Shown piece by piece: positions 42,454 through 51,931 of a stretch of DNA of 64,000 bases; the first letter of the stretch is position 1; every line of letters begins with the position of its first letter. The translations under genes were made by a program, and so were the position numbers. The notes beneath the pieces are model-generated. The model worked only from the letters and a program-made list of their open reading frames with translations. It ran no database searches and was not told where the DNA came from. Origin of the DNA: Nocardioides sp. SLBN-35 (GTDB taxonomy: Bacteria; Actinomycetota; Actinomycetes; Propionibacteriales; Nocardioidaceae). The DNA is taken from assembly GCF_006715725.1 (NCBI RefSeq), contig NZ_VFNU01000001.1, positions 992,001 through 1,056,000 of the forward strand, written 5' to 3'.

Positions 42454-43302
42454 GTGAGCACTCCCCGGATCGACCTCAACGACCAGACCACCATCCCGCA
42501 GTTCGGCCTCGGCGTGTGGCAGGTGCCGCTGGCCGACACCGAGCGCGTCGTGTCCGACGCCCTCGAGCTCGGCTACCGCCACGTCGACACCGCCCAGATG
42601 TACGGCAATGAGGAGGGCGTCGGCGCCGCGATCGCCGCCTCCGGTCTCGCCCGCGAAGACCTGTACGTCACGACCAAGCTCAACAACAACCGTCACGAGC
42701 CCGGCGCCGCCAAGGACTCGCTGAAGGTCTCCCTCGACAAGCTCGGCCTCGAGAAGGTCGACCTCTTCCTGATCCACTGGCCACTGCCGACCCGGTACGA
42801 CGGAGACTTCGTCTCCACCTGGGAGGCGCTGCTGGAGCTCCGCGAGGCCGGCCTGACCACCTCGGTCGGTGTCTCCAACTTCCAGCCCGACCACCTCGAC
42901 CGGATCGTCGCGGCCACCGGGGTCGTGCCGGCCGTCAACCAGGTCGAGGCGCACCCCTACTTCGCCAACGACGCGGTCCGTGCCGCGACCACCGGCCACG
43001 GCGCGCACGTCCAGGCCTGGTCCCCGCTCGGGCAGGGCGGCGGCGAGCTGACCGACCCCGCCGTGACCGCGCTCGCCGAGCGCCACGGCAAGACGCCCGC
43101 GCAGGTACTCCTGCGCTGGGCGCTCGACCGCGGCGACATCGTGTTCCCGAAGTCGCTCAACAAGGCACGCCTGGCCGAGAACTTCGAGGTCTTCGACTTC
43201 GCGCTCACCGACGACGAGGTCGCCGCGCTCGCCGCCCTCGACAAGGGCGAGGCCGGCCGTCAGGGCCCGAACCCGGACGTCTTCGACTGGATCCCCGCCT
43301 GA
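42454..43302 (+). CDS. Aldo/keto reductase
   Basis: 282 residues from GTG 42454 (GAGG adjacent). (alpha/beta)8-barrel AKR with DTAQMYGNE (catalytic Asp, Tyr), TTKLNN (Lys), DLFLIHWP (His), GVSNF and LLRWALDRGDIVFPKSLNKARLAENF (NADPH-binding). It is similar to 2,5-diketo-D-gluconic acid reductase-type AKR5 proteins; the substrate is unknown. It is divergent from the SDR gene at a KstR-type box and may or may not belong to that regulon. Confidence 0.9.
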   Translation: MSTPRIDLNDQTTIPQFGLGVWQVPLADTERVVSDALELGYRHVDTAQMYGNEEGVGAAIAASGLAREDLYVTTKLNNNRHEPGAAKDSLKVSLDKLGLEKVDLFLIHWPLPTRYDGDFVSTWEALLELREAGLTTSVGVSNFQPDHLDRIVAATGVVPAVNQVEAHPYFANDAVRAATTGHGAHVQAWSPLGQGGGELTDPAVTALAERHGKTPAQVLLRWALDRGDIVFPKSLNKARLAENFEVFDFALTDDEVAALAALDKGEAGRQGPNPDVFDWIPA

Positions 43303-43393
43303 CCCTCGCCGGGCCCCGGGATGTCGTACCCGGCGTCCGGGTCGCAGGTCGGCGCCGATCGCGACCCGAACGCCGGGTGGGACGAGGGGATCG

Positions 43394-44563
43394 TCAGGAG
43401 ATCATCCGTCGCGCCACCGCCCGCTGCCGCTCGGCGATCCGCTCGCCGTACTCCTCGCCGGACAACCCGACCAGCCCGGGAAGGTGCTTGGCCACCTCGG
43501 TGACCGGCACGATCTCGACCGCCGGCCCGTCCTCGGCCGAGAGCGCACGGGTGAGCTGCTGCCAGCGCAGCATGATCGGGCCGGTGCGGTGACCGGTGGT
43601 CTCGAGCCAGTTGGCGATCGGGGCGCCGTCGGGGCCGGGCGGGCGCTCGGAGATCACGAACCGCATCACGCCGTCAGGGTCCGACGATGCCTGGGCCTTG
43701 GTGAGCGAGGTCTGGTGCGTCTCGTAGTCGGTCGAGGCGTACCAGTCCGAGCCGACCTGGATCGCCTGGTAGGTGCAGTCGTCGCAGCGCGGGACCGACA
43801 CGATCATCGCCTCGTCCTCGGCCAGCTCGTAGTGACCGATCGAGGAGAACTGCGACGACAGGCCGCCGGGGGTGGAGGCGGGGACGGTCAGGGTGTTGAC
43901 CGGCTCCTTGTACTGGAAGAAGTGAGGGAAGGCGAACCAGGTCTGGATCGAGCTGGTCAGCGACCGCGCGGCCACCTCGTACTTCTTGCGCAGCGTCGCC
44001 TCGCTCAGCGGCCGGCGCGCCTGCCCGATGGTGTCGACCCGCTCGATGGTGAGCGTGCCGCGGACCTCGGTGTCCCAGTCGTTGAAGACCTCGCGGACGA
44101 TCAGCGTCTTCGCGCCCGGCTCGGCGACATAGGTGAACTCGAACGACCCGTCCTCGGCGACGTCGAGCTCGCGGTCGTCGAAGGCCATCAGCGAGGTGGC
44201 GGCCGAGTCGGCGCTGTAGCTGCCGCCCATCACCTGGAAGGACAGGTCGGCCGACGTGCCGCGCCGACCGCGTACGACGTAGGAGACCCCCTCGCGCAGG
44301 TAGGCGTTGAAGTAGACCGCGTCCGGGTTGTCGAGGCCCTGTCGCGAGAACTGGTGGGTCGGGTTGATGAAGACCGGCTGCTCGAGGTCGTAGTCGAACG
44401 CGGTCTGCATCGCCATCCGGATCCGGCCGGCCAGGTAGTCGTAGCCCTCGAGCCGGTCGGCCTCGGTCCTGATGAACGGCGCGTTCGCGATCAGCTCCTC
44501 GGCCTCGGCGATCGCCGCCTGCAGGGGAGCGGTCAGCCCGAGCGCGGCGGACGAGCCCGTCAT
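43394..44563 (-). CDS. DUF1214-domain protein
   Basis: 389 residues. The C-terminal half has the DUF1214 features YSGS-like VMGGSYSADSAATSLMAFDDRELDVAEDGSFEFTYV and VREVFNDWDTEVRGTLTIERVD; the N-terminal half (about 1-120) is helical. No signal peptide is visible. Proteins like this lie beside the SDR/sulfotransferase pair in mycobacterial cholesterol clusters (Rv3531c type, from memory), in line with a steroid-linked role. The start overlaps the LLM gene stop (TGATG), so the two are co-transcribed. Confidence 0.75.
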   Translation of the reverse strand: MTGSSAALGLTAPLQAAIAEAEELIANAPFIRTEADRLEGYDYLAGRIRMAMQTAFDYDLEQPVFINPTHQFSRQGLDNPDAVYFNAYLREGVSYVVRGRRGTSADLSFQVMGGSYSADSAATSLMAFDDRELDVAEDGSFEFTYVAEPGAKTLIVREVFNDWDTEVRGTLTIERVDTIGQARRPLSEATLRKKYEVAARSLTSSIQTWFAFPHFFQYKEPVNTLTVPASTPGGLSSQFSSIGHYELAEDEAMIVSVPRCDDCTYQAIQVGSDWYASTDYETHQTSLTKAQASSDPDGVMRFVISERPPGPDGAPIANWLETTGHRTGPIMLRWQQLTRALSAEDGPAVEIVPVTEVAKHLPGLVGLSGEEYGERIAERQRAVARRMIS

Positions 44564-45453
44564 CAGGCGTTCGCCTTCGCGATGATGTTCTCGGCGTACT
44601 GCTCGAGGTGCTTGATCTTGGTCTCGAGGGGCTCGGTGTCGGGCCCCTTGATGTAGGGCACCCGGAAGCCGACGATGCAGTCGGTGACCCCCTTGTCCTC
44701 GAGGCGCTTGATGCCGTCGAGCGTGTAGGCGTCGTACGAGATCACGTGCACCTCGAAGTCGTCGCGGGTGTCGCCCTCCTCCGCGCGGATCTCCGCGAGC
44801 CGGGTGAGCAGCCGATCGAGCTCCTCGCCGTCGCCCCCCGCGTGCATCCATCCGTCGCCCTTGCGTACGGCGCGGCGCAGGGCCGCGTCCGAGTGGCCGC
44901 CGACGAGCAGCGGGATCCTCTCCGTCGGGGCGGGGCACTGCTGGAGCGGCTCGATGTCGAAGAACTCGCCCTGGTAGCCGAAGAAGGTCGGCTCGTCGCC
45001 GGGCTGGGTGAGGCCGCGCAGGATGTCCATGCACTCGTCCATCCGCTTGCCGCGCCTCTCCCACGGGACGCCGAGCGCGGCGAAGTCCTCGGGCCACGGG
45101 GACAGGCCGACGCCGAGGCCGAGGCGGTTCTTCGACAGGAAGGCCAGCGACGAGGCCTGCTTGGCCACCAGCACCGGCGGGCGGATCGGGAGCTTGAGCA
45201 CGAACGGCGTCAGCCGGAGCTTCTCGGTCACCGCGAACAGGGTCGCGCACAGGATGAAGGTCTCGATGAACTCCTTGCCGAGCAGGAACTCGCGGTCCCC
45301 GGTGTCGGTGTAGGGGTACTTCGAGTCCGACTCCTGCGGGTAGATCAGGCTGTCCGCGATGGTCATCGACGTGTAGCCGGCGGCCTCGCAGGCCTGAGCG
45401 AGCGGGGCGTAGTAGTCGGCCTGGGTCATGCCCTCGGCGAAGGAGAAGCGCAT
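44563..45453 (-). CDS. LLM-class F420-dependent oxidoreductase
   Basis: 296 residues starting MRFSFAEGMTQADYYAPLAQACEAAGYTSMTIADSL. TIM-barrel luciferase-like fold with the expected LLVGGHSDAALRRAVRKGDGWM and RLGLGVGLSPWPEDFAALGVPWERRGKRMDECMDILR blocks. Members use F420 (or flavin) for hydride transfer. Rv3520c of the mycobacterial steroid region is of this type. It is divergent from a Ddn-family gene, with a KstR-type box in the gap. Confidence 0.88.
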   Translation of the reverse strand: MRFSFAEGMTQADYYAPLAQACEAAGYTSMTIADSLIYPQESDSKYPYTDTGDREFLLGKEFIETFILCATLFAVTEKLRLTPFVLKLPIRPPVLVAKQASSLAFLSKNRLGLGVGLSPWPEDFAALGVPWERRGKRMDECMDILRGLTQPGDEPTFFGYQGEFFDIEPLQQCPAPTERIPLLVGGHSDAALRRAVRKGDGWMHAGGDGEELDRLLTRLAEIRAEEGDTRDDFEVHVISYDAYTLDGIKRLEDKGVTDCIVGFRVPYIKGPDTEPLETKIKHLEQYAENIIAKANA

Positions 45454-45507
45454 CGGATTCCGTCCGGTCAGTGAGGAGTTCGCGAGGAACGAGCGAACGT
45501 CTCGAAC

Positions 45508-45521
45508 TGTAGAACGCGTTC
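45508..45521. promoter_or_regulatory. KstR-type operator box
   Basis: TAGAACGCGTTCTA is a perfect 14-bp palindrome and an exact fit to TnnAACnnGTTnnA. It is in the 92-bp gap between the divergent LLM (start 45453) and Ddn-like (start 45546) genes and could control both. Confidence 0.7.
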
Positions 45522-45545
45522 TAGATTTCTGCCAGAGTGAGTCCC

Positions 45546-46031
45546 ATGGCAACCACCAAGCCGAAGCCCGACGGCCTCGACAAGCCGATCGTCGCCAAGA
45601 TCATCAAGTACGGCGCCAAGGCGAACGTTGCCATCTACCGGCTCACCAACGGCCGGGTCGGTGCGACCTGGCGGATCGGCGCCGGCTGGAAGAAGCCGGT
45701 CCCGGTGCTCCTGCTCGACCACGTTGGCCGCAGGAGCGGCGCCCGGTTCACCACGCCACTGCTGTACCTCGCCGACGGCGCGGACCTGGTGATCGTCGCC
45801 TCCCAGGGCGGACTGCCGAAGAACCCGCAGTGGCTGCACAACCTGGTGGCGAGCCCCGACACCACCGTCGCCGTGCCCGGTGAGCGCAGCCGGGCCGTGC
45901 GCGCCCGAGTCGCCGGGCCCGAGGAGCGCGCCGCGCTGTGGCCGCGCCTGGTCGACCTGTACGCCGACTTCGACAACTACCAGGCCTGGACCGACCGGGA
46001 GATCCCGGTCGTCGTCCTCGAGCCCCGCTGA
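45546..46031 (+). CDS. Ddn-family (deazaflavin-dependent) nitroreductase
   Basis: 161 residues from ATG 45546 (GTG 45537 is in frame). The split-barrel core PVLLLDHVGRRSGARFTTPLLYLADGADLVIVASQGGLPKNPQWLHNLVASPDTTV matches the F420-binding Ddn/Rv3547-like proteins: HVGRRSGxxRxTPL and GGxxxxPxWxxNLxAxPxxxV. Reaction on its natural quinone or lipid substrate is inferred from the family. Its position opposite an F420-type LLM enzyme at a KstR-type box supports a steroid-linked role. Confidence 0.88.
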   Translation: MATTKPKPDGLDKPIVAKIIKYGAKANVAIYRLTNGRVGATWRIGAGWKKPVPVLLLDHVGRRSGARFTTPLLYLADGADLVIVASQGGLPKNPQWLHNLVASPDTTVAVPGERSRAVRARVAGPEERAALWPRLVDLYADFDNYQAWTDREIPVVVLEPR

Positions 46032-46054
46032 GACAACCGAGGAGAACGACAGAC

Positions 46055-46486
46055 GTGGACGTCCAGCAGCTGATCGACCGCGCCGAGATCGCCGACGCGA
46101 TCACCCGCTACACCCTCGCCGTCGACGAGGGCGACTTCGACCGGCTCGACACGGTCTTCACCCCCGACGCGCAGATCGACTACACCGAGAGCGGCGGCGT
46201 CGCCGACGCCTTCCCGGTGGTCAAGGCGTGGCTCGCCGAGGCGCTGCCGGGCTTCTCGACGCACCGGATCCACATGCTCGGCCAGATCTCCTACCAGTTC
46301 GTCGACGACGGCAACGAGGCCGCCGTCGCGGCGTACTTCCACAACCCGATGCGCATCCGTGACGGCAAGGGCGGGGAACGGGTGGTCGAGGTCGGCGGTC
46401 TCTACCGCCACACCTTCGTCCGTACGGCGGACGGCTGGCGCTCACGCCGCCTGCACGAGCAGGTCGTCTGGACGCGCGGTTTCTGA
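46055..46486 (+). CDS. SnoaL-like / NTF2-fold protein (SnoaL_4 type)
   Basis: 143 residues from GTG 46055; GGAGAA lies about 10 bases before it. QQLIDRAEIADAITRYTLAVDEGDFDRLDTVFTPDAQIDYTESGG has the Tyr-x3-Asp-x-Gly-D-F-D block common to SnoaL_4/Ring-hydroxylating beta-subunit-like proteins. The end reads DGWRSRRLHEQVVWTRG. The protein probably acts as an isomerase, dehydratase or binding protein. It is 23 bp after the Ddn-like gene, likely the same operon. Confidence 0.8.
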   Translation: MDVQQLIDRAEIADAITRYTLAVDEGDFDRLDTVFTPDAQIDYTESGGVADAFPVVKAWLAEALPGFSTHRIHMLGQISYQFVDDGNEAAVAAYFHNPMRIRDGKGGERVVEVGGLYRHTFVRTADGWRSRRLHEQVVWTRGF

Positions 46487-46515
46487 TTTCTTCGGCCCGT
46501 CTGGACAATGGGCGG

Positions 46516-47121
46516 GTGAGCGACCAGCAGCAGCCTCCTGCCGAACGTCCCGTGGTCAACGGGGTGGTGGCGCTGGTCGCGGTCGCCCTGGGTGTCGGCC
46601 TGGTCCTGGCCCTGGTCGCCCTCGTCGGCACCAAGGTGCTCGGACTCGGCGGTGACAACGGTGACTCCTCCGCGCGCTCCACGGTGCACCAGTCGATGTA
46701 CCTGCCCACGCCGGTGGAGACCGACGAGGCCACGGGCCCGCTGGTCACCCTGCACACCCAGGACACCGACGAGCCCGCGGCGGGCGACAGCGGCGCCCAG
46801 GTCCCCGAGGACGAGCCGACCACCGAGCTGACCAGTGAAACCCCGGCCGCCGGCCAGATCTCGCTGCAGGCCCTCGCGACCACGGTCGCCAGCGGCGAGC
46901 GGATCTACTTCAGCGGCGTCTACCCGGGCGGCGAGGGCGCGATCCTGTTCGTCCAGCGCTTCGAGAACGGCGACTGGGCCGACTTCCCGGCCAGCGTCGG
47001 CGTCACCAACGGCACCTTCTCCAGCTACATCTTCACCGGCGTCAGCGGCGTCAACCGGTTCCGCGTGGTCGACCGCGACAGCGGCACCGTCAGCAACGAG
47101 ATCAGCGTCACCGTCGGCTGA
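46516..47121 (+). CDS. Anchored hypothetical protein with C-terminal Ig-like region
   Basis: 201 residues. One N-terminal segment (VVNGVVALVAVALGVGLVLALVALVGTKVLG, about 13-43) is followed by a Thr/Asp/Glu-rich linker (VETDEATGPLVTLHTQDTDEPAAGDSGAQVPEDEPTTELTS). A C-terminal 90-residue beta-rich domain (QALATTVASGERIYFSGVYPGGEGAILFVQRFENGDWADFPASVGV...NRFRVVDRDSGTVSNEISVTVG) looks like a fibronectin/Ig-type fold. It is therefore a membrane-anchored cell-surface protein. No function known. Confidence 0.65.
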   Translation: MSDQQQPPAERPVVNGVVALVAVALGVGLVLALVALVGTKVLGLGGDNGDSSARSTVHQSMYLPTPVETDEATGPLVTLHTQDTDEPAAGDSGAQVPEDEPTTELTSETPAAGQISLQALATTVASGERIYFSGVYPGGEGAILFVQRFENGDWADFPASVGVTNGTFSSYIFTGVSGVNRFRVVDRDSGTVSNEISVTVG

Positions 47122-47143
47122 GCCTGTTCGCCGGTTCACCGGA

Positions 47144-47372
47144 CTTGTAACTACGTGTTACGTCACGAATTCGGGTGCAATAACGCCCGGGTGAGTGTCA
47201 TGGCGCCGAGGTAGTTGCCGGCGGGCGGTGCGCACGTGCCTCCGGTCGTCCGTGTCCCTCTGGAAGGCCAATCGTTGAGGTGCGCCACGCCCGGAGGTCG
47301 ACTACCCGGGTGTTACGACAACTACCCGGGCGCACGTGCCACGAATTCCGTGCTGTAACACGTAGTTACAAG
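47144..47372. repeat. 229-bp inverted-repeat element upstream of dnaK
   Basis: Left arm 47144-47173 and right arm 47342-47372 pair perfectly over the outer 18 bp (CTTGTAACTACGTGTTAC) and then with small differences. Each arm is itself a small palindrome, GTAAC-n5-GTTAC. Inside, ACTACCCGGG occurs twice 21 bp apart (47300-47330 region), and GCACGTGC/CCCGGG segments recur. The gap 47122-47548 contains no gene I can support; its remainder is the dnaK promoter region with a HAIR-type site. Confidence 0.8.
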
Positions 47373-47487
47373 CGTCGGGACGCGACGAGCCCTGTCTGTC
47401 CCCATGGGGGCTGGAGTGACCCCGGAAAAGATGTTCGACCGGGCGGGAACAACCCCCGGGTACCCCGCCGTTGGAGCCTATGTCAGA

Positions 47488-47508
47488 CTTGAGTCCATCC
47501 GGCTCAAC
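47488..47508. promoter_or_regulatory. HAIR-type HspR operator, dnaK promoter
   Basis: CTTGAGT-n7-GCTCAAC resembles the HAIR consensus CTTGAGT-n7-ACTCAAG with two mismatches in the second half-site. A further half-site-like CTTGAAT lies at 47512. It stands about 40 bp before the dnaK ATG. HspR is encoded as the last gene of this operon, and a second HAIR-like site precedes clpB (63069-63089), so autoregulation by HspR is strongly implied. Confidence 0.7.
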
Positions 47509-47548
47509 TAACTTGAATCCACATCTTCACGCACAAGGAGAAGCACAC

Positions 47549-49404
<1,856 letters not shown>

Positions 49405-49408
<4 letters not shown>

Positions 49409-50016
49409 CCGAGGAGAACCTCAACCCGGAGGAGGGGGAGTCGCGTCCGGAGGTCGAGGAGGTTGCGCAGCAACCGTCTCGAGACCCGGCTCCCTCGCCC
49501 GAGGGCGACGAGCCCGAGGTGGCCGGGGCGGCCGAGAGCCCCGAAGCGCCCGGGGTCGAGGCCGGGGCCGGGGCCGGGGCCGACGAGCTGACCGTCACGA
49601 AGATGGAGCTCGAGGAGCGGACCCTCGACCTGCAGCGCCTGCAGGCGGAGTTCCTCAACTACAAGCGCCGCGTCGAGCGCGACCGCGAGCTGCTGCGCGA
49701 GAACGCGACGTACGCCGCGCTCACGCCCATCATCGACGTACTCGACACCATCGACCGGGCCCGTGAGCACGAGCCGCTCGAGGGTGGCTTCAAGGCCACG
49801 GCCGAGCAGCTCGAGCGCGTGGTCGCCGGGCTGGGCCTGGTGAAGTTCGGCGAGGTCGGCGACGCGTTCGACCCCACCGTCCACGAGGCCCTCTCGCACA
49901 TCGGCACCGACGCCGAGGTCGAGGTGACCACCTGCAAGGTGATCGCGAAGGCCGGCTACAAGATCGGTGACCGGGTGGTCCGCGCAGCGCAGGTGCTGGT
50001 GGTCGACCCCGCTTGA
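49405..50016 (+). CDS. grpE: Nucleotide exchange factor GrpE
   Basis: 203 residues from GTG 49405. An acidic, Pro-rich N-terminus (about 1-65) is followed by a coiled coil [27 protein letters not shown] and the C-terminal domain with [19 protein letters not shown] and [22 protein letters not shown]. It removes ADP from DnaK. Translationally coupled to dnaK through a 4-nt overlap. Confidence 0.97.
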
Positions 50017-50055
50017 TGACAGACACGACAGCAACGACGAGGAGGGAGGTGTGCG

Positions 50056-51252
50056 ATGAGTGACGACGGGATCCGGTCCGACTGGGCGACCAAGGACTTC
50101 TACAAGGAGCTCGGGGTCGCGAAGACCGCGTCGCAGGACGAGATCAAGAAGGCCTACCGCAAGCTCGCGCGCGCCAACCACCCCGACTCGCACCCCGACG
50201 ACACCGTCAAGCACGACAAGTTCAAGGCGGTGGCCGAGGCGTACGACGTCATCGGTGACGCCGACAAGCGCAAGAAGTACGACCAGGCCCGCGAGATGTT
50301 CGGCCGCGGTGGTTTCCCCGCCGGGGCCGGCTTCGGCGGCGGTGCCGGCGGCTTCGGTGGTGGCTTCGGCGGCAGCGTCAACGTGGAGGACCTGCTCCGC
50401 GACCGTGCGGGTGGTGGCGGTGGTGGCTTCGGCGACCTGTTCGGCGACCTGTTCGGTGGCGGCGGCCGGACCCGGTCGCGCGCGCCGCGGGCCACCCGCG
50501 GTGCCGACCTGGAGACGGCCGCGACCATCGGCTTCACCGAGGCGCTCGAGGGCGCCACGGTGTCGCTGCGGGTCAGCTCCGACGGTGCCTGCGCGACCTG
50601 TCACGGCACGGGCGGCAAGCCCGGCACGCAGCCGCACGTCTGCTCGACGTGCGACGGCGCCGGTGTCGTCACGGCCTCGGTCGGCGGCGGGTTCTCGATG
50701 AACGAGACCTGCCCGACGTGCGGCGGACGCCAGCTCGTCTACGACGACCCGTGCCCCACCTGTCACGGTACCGGCCAGGGCCGGGCCACCCGGACCATCC
50801 AGGCCAAGATCCCCGCCGGGGTCAAGGACGGCCAGCGGATCCGGCTGCGCGGCAAGGGCGGCGCGGGCGAGAACGGCGGCCCTGCCGGCGACCTCTACGT
50901 CACCGTCAAGGTCACCGGTCACCGGGTGTTCGGTCGCAAGGGCGAGCACCTCACCGTCGACGTACCCGTGTCGTTCACCGAGCTCGCCCTCGGCGCGGAG
51001 ATCAAGATCCCCACGCTCGGCGGCAGCCCGGTGACCCTCAAGGTCCCCGCCGGCACCCCCAACGGGCGCACCTTCCGGGTGCGCGGCAAGGGGGCCGCCA
51101 AGGCCGACGGCACGCGGGGCGACCTGCTGGCCACGGTCGAGGTCCAGGTGCCGAGCAACCTCGGTGCCGAGGCCAAGGAGGCGCTGGAGGCGTACGCCGC
51201 CGCGACCGACGACTCCGGGCTGCGGTCCGGGCTGTTCCAGGACGCGAGCTGA
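50056..51252 (+). CDS. dnaJ: Chaperone DnaJ (type I, Hsp40)
   Basis: 398 residues. J-domain with the HPD motif (ARANHPDSHP), a Gly/Phe-rich linker (GGAGGFGGGFGG), then four zinc-finger repeats CATCHGTG, CSTCDGAG, CPTCGGRQ and CPTCHGTG, and a C-terminal substrate domain with IPAGVKDGQRIRLRGKG. All zinc cysteines are present. It stimulates DnaK ATPase and delivers substrate. Its TGA overlaps the hspR ATG (TGATG). Confidence 0.97.
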   Translation: MSDDGIRSDWATKDFYKELGVAKTASQDEIKKAYRKLARANHPDSHPDDTVKHDKFKAVAEAYDVIGDADKRKKYDQAREMFGRGGFPAGAGFGGGAGGFGGGFGGSVNVEDLLRDRAGGGGGGFGDLFGDLFGGGGRTRSRAPRATRGADLETAATIGFTEALEGATVSLRVSSDGACATCHGTGGKPGTQPHVCSTCDGAGVVTASVGGGFSMNETCPTCGGRQLVYDDPCPTCHGTGQGRATRTIQAKIPAGVKDGQRIRLRGKGGAGENGGPAGDLYVTVKVTGHRVFGRKGEHLTVDVPVSFTELALGAEIKIPTLGGSPVTLKVPAGTPNGRTFRVRGKGAAKADGTRGDLLATVEVQVPSNLGAEAKEALEAYAAATDDSGLRSGLFQDAS

Positions 51253-51683
51253 TGGCCGCCCGACCGCCGCAGGGCCCTCCGGGTGAGGAGGAGGCCGTCT
51301 ACGTCATCAGCGTGGCGGCCCAGCTCAGCGGCCTGCACCCGCAGACGCTGCGGACCTACGAGCGCGTCGGGCTGATCACGCCCGGCCGCACGGGGGGCGG
51401 CGGTCGGCGGTACTCCTACCGCGACATCGAGCGGCTGCGCGAGATCGCGCAGCTCACCGCTTCCGGCATCGGCATCGAGGGCGTCAAGCGGATCCTCGAC
51501 CTCGAGGTCGCCGTCACCGCCCTGCGCGCCCGCAACGCCGAGCTGGTCGCCGAGCTCGAGGCGACCCGCGAGGCACTGCGCCAGGCGGCGGCCGCGCGAC
51601 CCGTCGTACCTCGCAGCAACCTGCCCGCTCTCCCCGCCTCCGCCGTCGGCCAGTCCGTCGTCGTGTGGCGTCGCAATCCCTGA
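51252..51683 (+). CDS. hspR: Heat-shock repressor HspR (MerR family)
   Basis: 143 residues. MerR-type helix-turn-helix VYVISVAAQLSGLHPQTLRTYERVGLITPGRTGGGGRRYSYRDIERLREI, then a coiled-coil C-terminus (RARNAELVAELEATREALRQAAA). HspR represses dnaK and clpB operons by binding HAIR sequences, seen here before dnaK and before clpB. It is the last gene of the operon. Its stop codon TGA (51681-51683) is the first three bases of a repeat unit of the 32-bp array. Confidence 0.93.
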   Translation: MAARPPQGPPGEEEAVYVISVAAQLSGLHPQTLRTYERVGLITPGRTGGGGRRYSYRDIERLREIAQLTASGIGIEGVKRILDLEVAVTALRARNAELVAELEATREALRQAAAARPVVPRSNLPALPASAVGQSVVVWRRNP

Positions 51684-51931
51684 CCCGGCTCCAACTGCCC
51701 CGGGATTCACGCCGACCCGGCGTGAAGTGGCTCCTGATTTCCGCCGACCCGGCAGAAAGTGGTCTCGCTCGTCCGTCGACCCGGCAGAAAGTGTCTCCGG
51801 ATCTCTCGATCCGGCTGCACCTTCTGCCGGGTCGGCGCATTTCTCGAGTCACTTCGCGCCGGGTCGGCGGAATGCAGGTGCAACTTCGCGCCGGGTCGGC
51901 GGAATGCAGGGTGCCACTTCGCGCCGGGTCA
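51681..51931. repeat. 32-bp-period palindromic array (copy 2)
   Basis: Forward units with a (T/C)GACCCGGC core begin at 51681, 51713, 51745 and 51777, exactly 32 bp apart; the third and fourth continue CAGAAAGTG as in copy 1. The inverted GGGTCG cores end at 51834, 51866 and 51898, again 32 bp apart, and a final GGGTCA follows at 51926-51931. The hspR stop codon (51681-51683) and the stop of the minus-strand DUF6230 gene (51929-51931) lie in the outermost units. The gap 51684-51928 holds only this array. Confidence 0.85.

Noticed and set aside
47280..47492. A 70-codon plus-strand frame in the dnaK leader
   Set aside because: It lies within the inverted-repeat element, has no sensible start signal and no recognisable sequence.
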